The position numbers and the translations under genes were made by a program. The notes under the pieces were generated by a model, which worked only from the letters and a program-made list of their open reading frames with translations, was not told where the DNA came from and made no database searches. 64,000 bases of DNA from Paenibacillus sp. Root444D2. GTDB lineage: Bacteria; Bacillota; Bacilli; Paenibacillales; NBRC-103111. Shown piece by piece: positions 53,387-63,171 of this stretch (the stretch's first letter is position 1; each line of letters opens with the position of its first letter). The stretch spans positions 639,715 to 703,714 of the forward strand of contig NZ_LMEO01000045.1 of assembly GCF_001426375.1 (NCBI RefSeq), in the 5' to 3' direction.

Positions 53387-56300
53387 TTATTTCTTATTTA
53401 TTAAAGCTTGAGCATCTCGGAGCAGGTACGTTGCAGCTTCACTTGAGACATGTTTACCTGCTTGCGCCTGCACCTCGCTCACGAAACTCTCCACATTGCC
53501 TTTATCCAATTTCTTTTGCAAGCTATTCACAATTCCGGCATTATCAATCCAGTTATTCTTGGCAAAGCGAGTGATCAGTGCCTTTAAAGCTTCAAGGCTT
53601 GTCGTTGTCTGAAACGTCACTGTTACGCTAGCCGCGTTCCCAGCCAAGTCGCTCGAAGCCACCATAAATGTATGCGAGCCAAGCGGCAGTGTATAAAGCG
53701 GGATGGGCGTTCCTGTCTGGAAAGAATAAGTATCCAGCGTTACAGTAGTCCTATTGCTGTCAACCCCCGACATCCCGTCGTTCACTAAAAACATAGGCGA
53801 GATATCCCCATTATCGCTAATGTCTCTATTTCCCACTAATCCAGAAATGCTGATTGTAGGTGCAGTTACGTCCAGGTTAAAGCTGACTGTCTTCACGACT
53901 TCTACGTTGCCGGCATTGTCTGATGAACGGTAGCTCACATTATACTTACCGTCCTGATTCATGGTAATGGGTCCCGTATATGTTAGCCATGTTCCCCCAC
54001 CATCAAGATTGTACTCCGTCAGTATTGTACCTGACTGATTATCGGCAATCAGGTTTACCATAACCGGATGTACGTACCATCCGTACCGTCCATCTGGCTC
54101 AGACGGCGCTAGAACAGCTCTCGTTGCCGGTATGAGGCTAGTGACCGTTATATTCGCTTCGGCTTTAATTGATGTTCCATCCACTTTTCCATACACCTGA
54201 AATACACCACTCTGTGCATATTGCATTGGATCAATCGCATCCCAACTAACAACTGCCGTACCTTGACTCGTGTTTTCGTAGATGACCGAAACCGTATCAG
54301 GTAGCACCGGAGCCTTGCTGATTGAGGTTGAAACAGCAACAGGCTGAACGCTTTGCACATCTTTACCGTCATAAAGGGCCTTTACTTGTATCGCCGTCAT
54401 GGCACCATCATAAATCCGGAAATCGTCTACTGTTGCGTTCAGTTGCGCTCCATTACCATATCCGGATACACCGATTTTCTTAATATCGGATGTAGCCGTT
54501 ATCGAATTAAGATCCCCATCCGTATCAATCTGTTGGGAGATACCGTTCTTGTAAATCGCCGCTGCCTTGGTCTCTGAATCGAAGGTGAACACTACATTTG
54601 TCCATTCGTTTAGAGGAAGGAAATCGTCCGGCCTCGCTTTCACAAAGAAATTACCCGTTCCATCGACCATAACCAAGCTGGAGACATCGCCGTTATAAGT
54701 GACGAAAAATCCATTAGCCGCATAATCGTTCTCCGGCTTGAACCACAGTAGTATGTTCTCATTAGCATTCATGCTTGTCGTCCGCTTGATCCAATAAGAG
54801 AGTGTAATCTTGTTCGGCTGCAAATCTCTGCTCCTGCCTAAGTCTACGTAATTTCCGCTAGTGCCGCTAAAGGTTAAAGCACCATTCTGATGTCCACTCG
54901 GTTCCCAAGCAAGCGATCCTTTCGTCGTTCCATCATGTCCGTTACCCGAAGCGTCGGTAATGCTGGTGCCATTTGCTTCATCAAATTTGTACCGTGCAAC
55001 CAATGAAGGGAACGGATCCAACATGACTCCCGTTACAACAATATTCGCTTTTGTTTTCAAAGTCGTAGATCCAACCACAGTACCTGCTACAGTGAAAGAA
55101 TTGCCTTCTGAAGCATACCGGGCAGGATCGATAGCATCCCAAGTTACCGGAACATCAATGATGCTGGCATTTTTCAAATGAGCTGTTACGGTTTGCGGTA
55201 ATTTCGGCGCCACTTTCACCTGTGTAGTAAGATTGACTTCATCTAAAGATACAATATCATCAAAAGGCGGAGCCGCAAGTGAAGCGATTTCCGCCGCACT
55301 AAGAGCACTGCTGTAAATTCGGAAGTCATCCACAATGCCATCCAAATAAGGATCGGCGAACTGAGACTTTCCAATGTAATTATTGATCGTTTTCCCTAAG
55401 CTCGATGGATTCAGAGTAATGTTCGTGTTAATTCCAACCTGTACTCCGTCGACATAGAGAATCCCAGTTGTTCCGGAAAGGGTAAACGCCACATGTTTCC
55501 ATACGCCCGTAGGTAAAACCGGTGCATTGATAACCTGTTCTTGTCCCGGCCCATTCCCGGTCGATGTAATGCCAAACTTCATTCCCCCTCCGCCAACTTT
55601 CGGCGACAGGTACATATACGTATTCGTTCCGCTTCCGAAGTCGAATATTCTTGAATAATTACCCAACTTATTTGCCTTCACCCAAGTCGAAATCGTAATA
55701 TCGTGTACGCGACTTAAGATACTCGCAGGCATTTTCACGTAACTATCCGTGCCGTTTAATTGCAATCCGTTGTCTTGCTTGCCTTGAACCCATGTTGCCG
55801 AGCCCTTTAAAGTTCCATCCATACCATTGCCTGTTGTATCGGAGGCTGTTGTTCCACTTGTCTCGTTAAACAAATATTGTAAGATGACCGGAGGCAAAGG
55901 CGGCGCAGGCGCTACCGTAACTGTAACTGTATCTTCGGAAGATAACTCCGAGTCGTTTACTTGCAGCTTGAATACATAATCCCCAGCAGCAGATACGGTT
56001 ACATTCGTATTCAGTGCAGAAGCGTCAGCAAACGTTGCTGTACCTGGTCCGTTCACTAAGCTCCATGCAGCTGTTAACGTGCCGCCAGGAAGATCATCGT
56101 CACTAGCGGTTCCTTTTAAGCTAATATCATCCGGCAAAGTAATTGAACTATCAGCACCAGCATTCGCGATCGGAGCTGTATTCGCATCCTTTATTCCTTC
56201 TTGCAGCTCAACTGTATAAGCTGCCGTCGCTCCAGCATTAATCGTAAGCGTTGCTTTAGAGCCATAAGCATTCAATTTTCCTTGATGCACACCATCAACT

Positions 56301-58924
56301 AAGATATCATAGGTCGCTTTTTTAAGTCCCGTGAATGTGATTCTTGTTTGATGCTGCGTTGTACCGGGCGTTACGTTTTTCATACTCAGCTGAACATAGT
56401 TCTTGCTCTTCGCGATTGTGGCATTCATAAACTGATCTCGATCCAACTCTAAGTTAAGCTTTTCGGTGATCAGATTTATACGCTTGAACACACCGTCTTT
56501 TGGCGTAATGACGTAGTTCGAGCCGCTTTCCGTTACATCTGCGCCATATCCCGTTAATCCGAAAATCGGATCAATGGCTACATCGCTGCTCAGAATCTTG
56601 ATCGCTCCGAATAACCCTAAATCGGACTCACCCGTCATCCCTCTCCATCCGTTAAAAAGAGGTCCTCCATCTAGACCCATTGCGCCGTAGTTTCCTTTTT
56701 CCGCTTGATACGTCCATGAAGACGCACCGATATTTGCAGGGTCTGAGCTAATTTGTCCAGAGTTAATAGCACCGATATTGGCAATTTTGGCAGCGTAAGA
56801 TAAGCGCTGTTCAACCTCAGGCGCTGCGGAATAATTGCGAATCCAGTCATCCATCGTAAAACCGGCGAGTGAAGTCGAGTACTGAAAGTTCCACCAGTTC
56901 TCACCTGTTATCGTCACCGGATCCGCATAATAATACCAGATCGGCATTTGCCCGCGATCGGCTCTTGTTTTTGCAATAATTTTGCTCATCATCGTCGTAT
57001 TGTTGTTCATTTTGGCTAACGTATACACCGCTTCTTCGCCGGTATTGTCATAGCTGTACTCAGAGCCATACGGATACGTCGTGTTTTTAAAATTGTTATA
57101 CTTGGTAGCCATCTTAGCGATGAGATCATTCGCCTCAGCCGTGAACCCCTCGTCCTGCAGGGCTTTGATAATGTCAGGTGTCGTCAACTCTCCCATAAGA
57201 CCTGTCTCCCAGTTGTACGCAACCGGACCATCATATAAGGCTTTGAAAATATTATATGTCCGCAGAAGATACTCTTCTTTCGTGTGCTTATATGCGACAA
57301 GATCAGGATACATCTTGGCAATCTTATACATACTGAAGTACGTATTATAAATATGAGGGTAAGCGTAGCCACGATACGTCGGCGTTGTGTTTGGCTGATT
57401 CATTAAGAAATCCGGAACCAGATAATCCTCATGATGTCCGTTCATTAGATTGGTCCAAATGGCCGTCTCCAGATAGTCATCGACCGCTTTAACTTCCGAG
57501 GCAATCGGGACCTGCGAGTTCTTTTCCGCCAAAAATTGTCCATGCGTTAATCCCCAGTCATCGCCCCATCCCCAATAACCATTGAATCGGTTTCTAGTCG
57601 TTTTATTTTGCATCATCCAATCGTCAAAAACCTTATCTCTAATGGTTCCCGGATCATTGTATCGCGTCTTTTCTACCATAAAAGTGGAATGTCTCTGCAG
57701 TGCGGCATCAATAGGCTCAATCGCATAAAATTGCAGGACGGTTTTTTCCCCGTTTCCATATTCAACGGTAAGATCATTCTGTCCCAGATGACCCAGTGTG
57801 AGCTCGTAAATCTTATGATTGGCAGGGGCCGTATTCAGAAAAGTGATCGTTGACTCAGAAGGATATTGTGCGGTAACGGAAGTGATGTCTTTGAACGTAT
57901 GCAAATCGATCTTGGCCTTCATATTGGTTGCAAAAATCATCCCTGGCACCACGGTGACATCAACGAGGCCCTCGTCGTAGAGCTTGGCTTTCACATCGTT
58001 ATCGTCAACTGTTTTAAAAAACTTAAAAGCATAAGATTTACTCTCACTCGGAGCAAGAATCAGACTTGTATTCGGGAGGTACCCCTTGTTGGTACTCTTG
58101 ATCACGTTAGAATGGATATAGTAGACATTCAGTCCTTCCACCCAGCCTGCAGAATCATTCGTCCAGTTGCTGCCCGGATGCTCCTCACGCTTCCAGCGGT
58201 CTTGATATTCAAAGCCGGCGCCGGTCGCTGCATCAGGAACCAAAAGCACGGAAGGACCGATGCCGCTTGGCCTTTGAATCGTGATATACGAGCTGTTATT
58301 ACCAACAAACGAATGATTCAAAACTCTAGTTTCATAAATACGGTCATTCGGCGCCTGCCATAGTTCATTAAACGGCAAAGGGAGACCAAGGTCCCCAATC
58401 TCTAGAGTCTGGTTGCTCGTATTTTCAATAGCAATCGTCCATTTGACATAGTCATCCACTAAAGCATATTTTTCAATAACCTTAAAATTCCGGATCCCCT
58501 CAGGGTTTGAAGCGTTCTCATACGTAACTGTAATTTCATTCCCACTCTTCGATATCGTTCTACCGTCATCTGACTTGCTTGTCCAAGCCTTCGTCCATTC
58601 CCCGTTTCCAAGCTTGTATGTAAACATCAGTTCCCCGAGCCATTGATGGTCGGGCGTATTCTGGTTTGGAGCATTCGTTGGATTCATCACATATTCCGTA
58701 GGGAATACATCCCCTTTTAGCTGCAATGAGGTGATTTCACCATGGGTTCCTGTCTGTATGTCAAAAATATCATTGGATAGACTGTCCGCGAGAGATTCAG
58801 CAGAAGCCACTGAAGATAGGAGACACAACAACATGATGGTAAAACAAAGAGATATCGGCAGCACTAGTAGCTTCTTTAATCCAACCCTATACCTATCCGA
58901 CCTCCGAGATTCCGTTACTTCCAT
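53387..58924 (-). CDS. Very large secreted multidomain glycan-active protein (DUF5695-like, LamG, Ig-like, FIMAH)
   Basis: About 1845 residues from ATG 58924 (GGAGGT 7 bases before). A signal peptide ends near VASA (about 42). Residues ~45-910: a catalytic-looking region with beta-sandwich start and helical barrel (YWGWGDDWGLTHGQFL; HHEDYLVPDFL; WYYYADPVT), like DUF5695 proteins. Then a PKD/REJ-like domain (~915-1005, NAGADSSITLPDD), LamG-type lectin domain 1 (~1015-1210), a Big_4-type linker (VTWDAIDPARY), LamG 2 (~1295-1480), a second Big_4 (VSWDAIDPMQY), OmpL47-type Ig repeats (~1555-1770) and a C-terminal FIMAH domain. It likely binds and cleaves a plant polysaccharide at the cell surface. 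No SLH or LPXTG anchor is seen. Domain layout is fairly certain; activity unknown. Confidence 0.85.
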   Translation of the reverse strand: MEVTESRRSDRYRVGLKKLLVLPISLCFTIMLLCLLSSVASAESLADSLSNDIFDIQTGTHGEITSLQLKGDVFPTEYVMNPTNAPNQNTPDHQWLGELMFTYKLGNGEWTKAWTSKSDDGRTISKSGNEITVTYENASNPEGIRNFKVIEKYALVDDYVKWTIAIENTSNQTLEIGDLGLPLPFNELWQAPNDRIYETRVLNHSFVGNNSSYITIQRPSGIGPSVLLVPDAATGAGFEYQDRWKREEHPGSNWTNDSAGWVEGLNVYYIHSNVIKSTNKGYLPNTSLILAPSESKSYAFKFFKTVDDNDVKAKLYDEGLVDVTVVPGMIFATNMKAKIDLHTFKDITSVTAQYPSESTITFLNTAPANHKIYELTLGHLGQNDLTVEYGNGEKTVLQFYAIEPIDAALQRHSTFMVEKTRYNDPGTIRDKVFDDWMMQNKTTRNRFNGYWGWGDDWGLTHGQFLAEKNSQVPIASEVKAVDDYLETAIWTNLMNGHHEDYLVPDFLMNQPNTTPTYRGYAYPHIYNTYFSMYKIAKMYPDLVAYKHTKEEYLLRTYNIFKALYDGPVAYNWETGLMGELTTPDIIKALQDEGFTAEANDLIAKMATKYNNFKNTTYPYGSEYSYDNTGEEAVYTLAKMNNNTTMMSKIIAKTRADRGQMPIWYYYADPVTITGENWWNFQYSTSLAGFTMDDWIRNYSAAPEVEQRLSYAAKIANIGAINSGQISSDPANIGASSWTYQAEKGNYGAMGLDGGPLFNGWRGMTGESDLGLFGAIKILSSDVAIDPIFGLTGYGADVTESGSNYVITPKDGVFKRINLITEKLNLELDRDQFMNATIAKSKNYVQLSMKNVTPGTTQHQTRITFTGLKKATYDILVDGVHQGKLNAYGSKATLTINAGATAAYTVELQEGIKDANTAPIANAGADSSITLPDDISLKGTASDDDLPGGTLTAAWSLVNGPGTATFADASALNTNVTVSAAGDYVFKLQVNDSELSSEDTVTVTVAPAPPLPPVILQYLFNETSGTTASDTTGNGMDGTLKGSATWVQGKQDNGLQLNGTDSYVKMPASILSRVHDITISTWVKANKLGNYSRIFDFGSGTNTYMYLSPKVGGGGMKFGITSTGNGPGQEQVINAPVLPTGVWKHVAFTLSGTTGILYVDGVQVGINTNITLNPSSLGKTINNYIGKSQFADPYLDGIVDDFRIYSSALSAAEIASLAAPPFDDIVSLDEVNLTTQVKVAPKLPQTVTAHLKNASIIDVPVTWDAIDPARYASEGNSFTVAGTVVGSTTLKTKANIVVTGVMLDPFPSLVARYKFDEANGTSITDASGNGHDGTTKGSLAWEPSGHQNGALTFSGTSGNYVDLGRSRDLQPNKITLSYWIKRTTSMNANENILLWFKPENDYAANGFFVTYNGDVSSLVMVDGTGNFFVKARPDDFLPLNEWTNVVFTFDSETKAAAIYKNGISQQIDTDGDLNSITATSDIKKIGVSGYGNGAQLNATVDDFRIYDGAMTAIQVKALYDGKDVQSVQPVAVSTSISKAPVLPDTVSVIYENTSQGTAVVSWDAIDPMQYAQSGVFQVYGKVDGTSIKAEANITVTSLIPATRAVLAPSEPDGRYGWYVHPVMVNLIADNQSGTILTEYNLDGGGTWLTYTGPITMNQDGKYNVSYRSSDNAGNVEVVKTVSFNLDVTAPTISISGLVGNRDISDNGDISPMFLVNDGMSGVDSNRTTVTLDTYSFQTGTPIPLYTLPLGSHTFMVASSDLAGNAASVTVTFQTTTSLEALKALITRFAKNNWIDNAGIVNSLQKKLDKGNVESFVSEVQAQAGKHVSSEAATYLLRDAQALINKK

Positions 58925-58958
58925 CCTTGTTACCTCCAATTTAGATGTAGTTGTGTTT

Positions 58959-59008
58959 TTAACCTTTTATCCCTGTAGTAGCAATCCCTTGATAAAATAC
59001 CGCTGGTT
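58959..59008 (-). pseudogene. 3' scrap of a sugar ABC permease gene
   Basis: The minus strand reads NQRYFIKG and, after one missing base, IATTGIKG-stop, the typical C-terminus of a CUT1 permease (QRYF-x-KGI...GxxKG). Upstream of the scrap nothing permease-like remains. It shows that an importer once stood before the 1845-residue protein gene. Confidence 0.65.
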
Positions 59009-59167
59009 ACGTCAACACCTCCCACTGGTAAGAAACGACAACATCCCGAACCAATCGAATATATGCAGACCAAAAGGGCATCCGTGATGCGTACATCCCT
59101 CAAAGGAAATGGTCTGGAGATTGATCGTCATGTACTCGGTCCCCTTTTTTATAAATATCATCATTAT

Positions 59168-59181
59168 GGTAAGCGCTTTAA
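59168..59181 (-). promoter_or_regulatory. Weak cre-like site upstream of the large secreted protein
   Basis: GGTAAGCGCTTTAA fits the cre consensus at 12 of 14 positions. It lies about 245 bases before the ATG at 58924. The intergenic region 58940-59754 otherwise contains only relics (permease scrap, IS6-type scrap) and AT-rich sequence; no intact gene is seen. Confidence 0.35.
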
Positions 59182-59526
59182 TAGTTATTCTACATGGTGT
59201 AATATGGGAATTATATAGGGATTTACAACCACATTTTTAAAAATTACAACCTTTTCCATAGAGCGTGAATGAATGAATACATCCCAATTTTCTCGCTCCC
59301 CGTGCCTTATTTTATCGATTGCGGACGCACTTTTTTCCATGTTGACAAGCAGCATATTAGTAGAAACCAGGTCGGTGTATTTGATTTAATGGTAGTGACC
59401 AATCAATTTTATTAATACCATCATTTCTAGAAGCTGCAATAATAAGAATACCGGTTGTGGTGCAAAGATCTAATTCATGATAACGTAATTGATAACGAAG
59501 TCATGGGATGGAGTAACTTATTTTGA

Positions 59527-59610
59527 GATATAGTCGAAATGATGAGCGAGCGAGGATTAAAGATTTCTCATACGACGATCATGAGATGGGCCCATGAATT
59601 TGGACCATCG
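59527..59610 (+). pseudogene. IS6/IS240-type transposase fragment
   Basis: The plus frame reads DIVEMMSERGLKISHTTIMR and WAHEFGP before a stop. This matches the helix-turn-helix start of IS6-family transposases (RDxxEMMxERGxxxxHTTIxRW). About 27 codons remain; the DDE domain and terminal repeats are gone. Confidence 0.75.
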
Positions 59611-59631
59611 TGAAATATTTTCTAAAAAAAA

Positions 59632-59689
59632 GAAACCGTTCCTTCCGCAAATGGTAGATCGTACTCCCATTTTAGTTAAGAACGGTCTC
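59632..59689 (-). terminator. Terminator after the beta-galactosidase relic
   Basis: GAAACCGTTC pairs with GAACGGTCTC (one mismatch) over a 38-base loop. On the minus strand it is followed by T8. It probably served the former beta-galactosidase gene ending at 59755. Confidence 0.7.
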
Positions 59690-59754
59690 TTATAATTATT
59701 TCGCTACTCAACCTTTACAATTTGCCATTGCTGATAATATCCGGGGCCTGCTGT

Positions 59755-60250
59755 TCAATCCATGATCTCTAAAGTGATCTTATAAACATAGATGCCCTTT
59801 TCGATTTTATATTCATCGTGAATATTTTTGGTCCAACCGTTGTCTCCGCCAAGACCTGCATGTTTGTAATCGATATGAAGGAAAACGGAATCGGATGTGC
59901 CAAGCTCATCTTCATAGGCGGCATTGTCGTATTGTCCGATTCTGCATGGATGAATATCAAAATGGAAGTAACCCGCCGAGGTAACTTTTACCTTGCGGTC
60001 ATCCGCGGATACATATAAATAACGGACATCTTCCTTGCCCCCGCATTCAACCGGCACGGGAACATTGAATTTCATGATGAGAGTCCGCCCCCTTCCGTGC
60101 AAAGGGATACTTGTTATTGGTGTACACTGGTTTACCGTATCCGGAAAGCTCCCAGTTGGAAGGAACCAGGATATCATTCCAACGGGACACGTCATATTCA
60201 GGATTTTGGTTGCACCATATTCCTATAATATAAGGAGAAAGTCCCCCTAT
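59755..60250 (-). pseudogene. GH2 beta-galactosidase with large internal deletion
   Basis: Two LacZ-like pieces are joined out of frame. Near 60220-60100 one frame reads EYDVSRWNDILVPSNWEL and GYGKPVYTNNKYPF, the sugar-binding N-terminal domain of GH2 beta-galactosidases. From about 60075 down to the stop another frame reads VECGGKEDVRYLYVS and HIDYKHAGLGGDNGW, the C-terminal small-chain domain 5. The catalytic barrel, some 800 residues, is missing. No start codon or ribosome site is evident for the N-terminal piece. The longest frame (60195-59755) begins in the wrong frame and is not a real gene. Confidence 0.85.
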
Positions 60251-60309
60251 TTATGAGCAATTTTTATTTTCATTCCGGAAGCAATGATAAAACAGCAGGC
60301 TGATCATAA

Positions 60310-60342
60310 AAATTCCGTGAGCCAGTTATGCTCACGGAATTT
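60310..60342 (-). terminator. Terminator of the 60374 binding-protein gene
   Basis: A perfect 13-bp stem, AAATTCCGTGAGC with GCTCACGGAATTT, has a 7-base loop and T5 on the minus strand, about 30 bases after the stop. Confidence 0.92.
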
Positions 60343-60373
60343 AGATTTCACAAAACTTAATCGTTTTTGTTGA

Positions 60374-62116
60374 TTACTTTTTCAACGCCGCACCGACCGT
60401 TTTTTCGTATTGGTCAACTTGCCACTTGACAACTTCGTCGTAGCCCAAACCTTTAGCTTTCTTGATCAATTGCTGTTTCAGGCTGTTAAACTCGTTATCA
60501 TCCTTCGCGAACATCAACTTCCAGGAGTATTCCTTGACGACTTTGCCCACTTCGCTATCCTTCTGCTTGATGTCAGCCGGTCGATCCGCCGCCGCTACGT
60601 CGCTGGAGTACGCAGGTGCCACGGCAACATTGTTGTGCTTGACGACATAATCTTTCACCGTCAGCGCACCCATAGCGTCCCGCCAACTCTTCGTGACCGG
60701 ATCCGGATTATGATTTAAATACGAGGTCCACATCGTGTAATCATACGGTTCCCCAGTTTCCGGATTGTTCATAGACTTGGAGAGCGTCGAGTTATTGATT
60801 TGGTTAGTTCCGTCCTTGTACAGCCCGCCGCCGTATTCATCAGGCATATTGACGGTGTTCACGATCGCTTTGTATCCGAAATCGGTCAGGGTCGGCTTTC
60901 CATCCTTGATATCCCAAATCAAGCCCTTCGGTCCATAATTGGATTCCATGATCCCCTCCGGCGTATATAGCCAGTCAAGGAATTGCATCACACGCTCCGG
61001 ATACTTCGTTTTCGCGCCAATGGTCCAATAGTACTTGGCGCCCTCTGGTTTAAACCCGGCGGATGACTGTTTCTCATCGCCGAATGGTACGAATCCGAAA
61101 CCTTTTCCTGCGGACGTGTGGTCCGGGATGTTAAAACCGCTGCTTACCCAAGGAAATTGAGCGAAAAGAATTTGCCCGTCCTTGTACTTATTGGACACAT
61201 CGGCGAACTTCTGCGTCAAAGAGTCTGGATCAAGCAGTCCCATCTTATTGGCATCAAAGAAGAATTTCACGCCTTTCATGTAATAACCGTTGTCATCGAG
61301 AATGCCTTGCCATTTCGCTTCATCGGCCTTCGTCAGGATCAAATCAGTTTCGTTGAATCCGTCCGATACCCCATAGCCGTATAATGCGGCTATAGAACCC
61401 ACGTTCATTGAACCGGACCCGTCCCAGTCCGACCACAGCGAAAATCCGTACGTAGGCTTGCCGGTATCGCTCTTCGGACTGAGCTGCTGCATTTGCTTGA
61501 GGACGGGCAGATAGTCGTCCAACGTTTTGATTTGCGGACTGCCCAGCTTCTGGTACAAGTCCCAGCGGATCTGGGGACCGAACGTCATATCGGCGCCTTC
61601 GCTCGGGCCGCTGCCGTTGCCCACCTCATTCGCGACCGAGTAGATCGCCGTGCCGCCGCCGAATTGCTTGCTGTGGGCTTCAAGCGATTGACCGGCATAT
61701 TTTTGAATGTCTTGGCCGTATTTATCAAGCAGCCCGTTTTTCTTCCAATCCAACAGCAGGCCAGCTTTGATCGCATCTTTGGTGTTGATTGCGACCTGGA
61801 TATCGCCTACATCGCCCGAGGCCAACAACGTAGCCTCTTTTCCCTGGCCGCCGCCGATAATGTTTAATTTGATATTAAATTTGTCCTTGATCACCTTCGC
61901 AAACCAACCCGGTTGATCCCCGGAAAAGTTAGCCACGTTCGAGAATACCTTTAGTGTGACTTCCGGCTGCTTCGAAGGATCGGTGCTTGCGCTCGATTGC
62001 GTCGATGAATCACTATTTACCGCGGTTTTGCCGCTGCCGCCGCTACATGCGGACAATAATACAAGCACGGCGCTCATCGAGACCGCGGCCGCTATCCATT
62101 TTCTTCCTCTAATCAT
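60374..62116 (-). CDS. Sugar-binding lipoprotein (LplA-like)
   Basis: 580 residues. Signal peptide with lipobox LSAC (Cys 24), Gly/Ser linker, then EVTLKVFSNVANFSGDQPGW and a long LplA-type fold (YSVANEVGNGSG; FLDWLYTPEGIMESNYG; WTSYLNHNP). ATG with AAGGAGG upstream. It is last in a permease-permease-binding-protein operon running in from beyond 64000. Its coding sequence looks distinctly richer in G and C than genes elsewhere in the window, hinting at a different origin. Ligand unknown; the GH2 relic downstream suggests a galactoside was once used. Confidence 0.92.
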   Translation of the reverse strand: MIRGRKWIAAAVSMSAVLVLLSACSGGSGKTAVNSDSSTQSSASTDPSKQPEVTLKVFSNVANFSGDQPGWFAKVIKDKFNIKLNIIGGGQGKEATLLASGDVGDIQVAINTKDAIKAGLLLDWKKNGLLDKYGQDIQKYAGQSLEAHSKQFGGGTAIYSVANEVGNGSGPSEGADMTFGPQIRWDLYQKLGSPQIKTLDDYLPVLKQMQQLSPKSDTGKPTYGFSLWSDWDGSGSMNVGSIAALYGYGVSDGFNETDLILTKADEAKWQGILDDNGYYMKGVKFFFDANKMGLLDPDSLTQKFADVSNKYKDGQILFAQFPWVSSGFNIPDHTSAGKGFGFVPFGDEKQSSAGFKPEGAKYYWTIGAKTKYPERVMQFLDWLYTPEGIMESNYGPKGLIWDIKDGKPTLTDFGYKAIVNTVNMPDEYGGGLYKDGTNQINNSTLSKSMNNPETGEPYDYTMWTSYLNHNPDPVTKSWRDAMGALTVKDYVVKHNNVAVAPAYSSDVAAADRPADIKQKDSEVGKVVKEYSWKLMFAKDDNEFNSLKQQLIKKAKGLGYDEVVKWQVDQYEKTVGAALKK

Positions 62117-62255
62117 TTATTTGTTAACCTCCTTGTCATGTACCTGCATAGTCGTACTTTTTCATTGCGATTAAGAAATGGATCCTGAAGTCCCCTTGAC
62201 AAATACAATACGAGCAAACACTGTCCCGCCTCACCTCCTTTGCAGAGTTCCAAAT

Positions 62256-63143
62256 TCAGCCCTTTACGGCTCCGATCAAGATGCCTTTGACAAAGTATCG
62301 TTGGAAGAAAGGATAGACGAGCAATATCGGGATGACGACAACCATAGAAACCGTCGTCCGAATCGAAGTGGCCGTCTGCATATTGGCCAGATCCGCATTG
62401 ATAGCACCGCTGGATTTTATCAGATTTGCCAGCGATGTCGCTGCGTTTAAATAGCGATACAGGAGAAATTGCAGCGTAAACAGCTTCGGGTCCGTGACCA
62501 GGAACAACGTGTCCTGGAACGAGTTCCACTGACCGATGGCCGTGAAGATGGCGATCGTGGCAAGAATCGGTGTGATCAAAGGCATGACGATCTTCAAGAA
62601 GATCGTGAAATAGCCGGCTCCGTCGATTTGCGCCGATTCCTGCAGGGAGATCGGCGTCGACTCGATGAACGTTTTGACAAGGATGATATTGAACGGAGCA
62701 ACGATCCCCGGTATGATATAGACCAGGAAATTGTTTACCAGGCCAAGCTTGAGCATGATAAGGAACCATGGAATCAACCCGGCATTAAAATACATGGTCA
62801 CGATAAGGAACCTGTACCAGAATTTACGTCCCCACATTACGTTTTTCGTAAACAAGTATCCGAGAAATCCCGATACAACCACGGTCAACAATGTGCCAAT
62901 CAAAGTGCGTCCTATAGATACGAGCGCGGCTGTACCCAGTCCGGGAATCTTGAATACTTCAATATAGTTGTTTATATGAATCCCTCGCGGGTAAAACATC
63001 ACGAGGCCTCTGCTGCTCAAGTCGTTGTTGCTAATCGTATTGATGAACAAATAATAGAACGGAAAAAAACAAGCCAGAGTGAAAAGCGCAAACCCCGTAT
63101 AATTCAGGATGTCAAATATCGTAATCTTTCCCATCTTTCCCAT
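62256..63143 (-). CDS. CUT1 ABC permease (LplC/YtcP-like)
   Basis: 295 residues, six membrane helices, EAA loop SLQESAQIDGAGYFTIF followed by IVMPLITPI, C-terminus QRYFVKGILIGAVKG. GAGGAGTG precedes ATG 63143. An unused strong ribosome site (AAAGGAGGTGAGG) lies in the 139-base gap after its stop, before the binding-protein gene; only very short frames follow it. It partners the 63172 permease and the 60374 lipoprotein. Confidence 0.92.
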   Translation of the reverse strand: MGKMGKITIFDILNYTGFALFTLACFFPFYYLFINTISNNDLSSRGLVMFYPRGIHINNYIEVFKIPGLGTAALVSIGRTLIGTLLTVVVSGFLGYLFTKNVMWGRKFWYRFLIVTMYFNAGLIPWFLIMLKLGLVNNFLVYIIPGIVAPFNIILVKTFIESTPISLQESAQIDGAGYFTIFLKIVMPLITPILATIAIFTAIGQWNSFQDTLFLVTDPKLFTLQFLLYRYLNAATSLANLIKSSGAINADLANMQTATSIRTTVSMVVVIPILLVYPFFQRYFVKGILIGAVKG

Positions 63144-63171
63144 GTCGACACTCCTCTCTTCTCACAATGAC

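Noticed and set aside
59755..60195. 146-codon frame as a real gene
   Set aside because: Its first third is translated in the wrong frame relative to the GH2 homology; the whole is a deletion relic of beta-galactosidase.
62113..62769. 218-codon minus-strand frame
   Set aside because: It lies inside the permease at 62256-63143 in another frame and shows no family features; the permease frame has clear EAA and C-terminal motifs.
62469..63170. 233-codon plus-strand frame, charged residues
   Set aside because: Antisense to the permease; the composition (Arg/Asp/Gln rich) is typical of a shadow of hydrophobic coding sequence.
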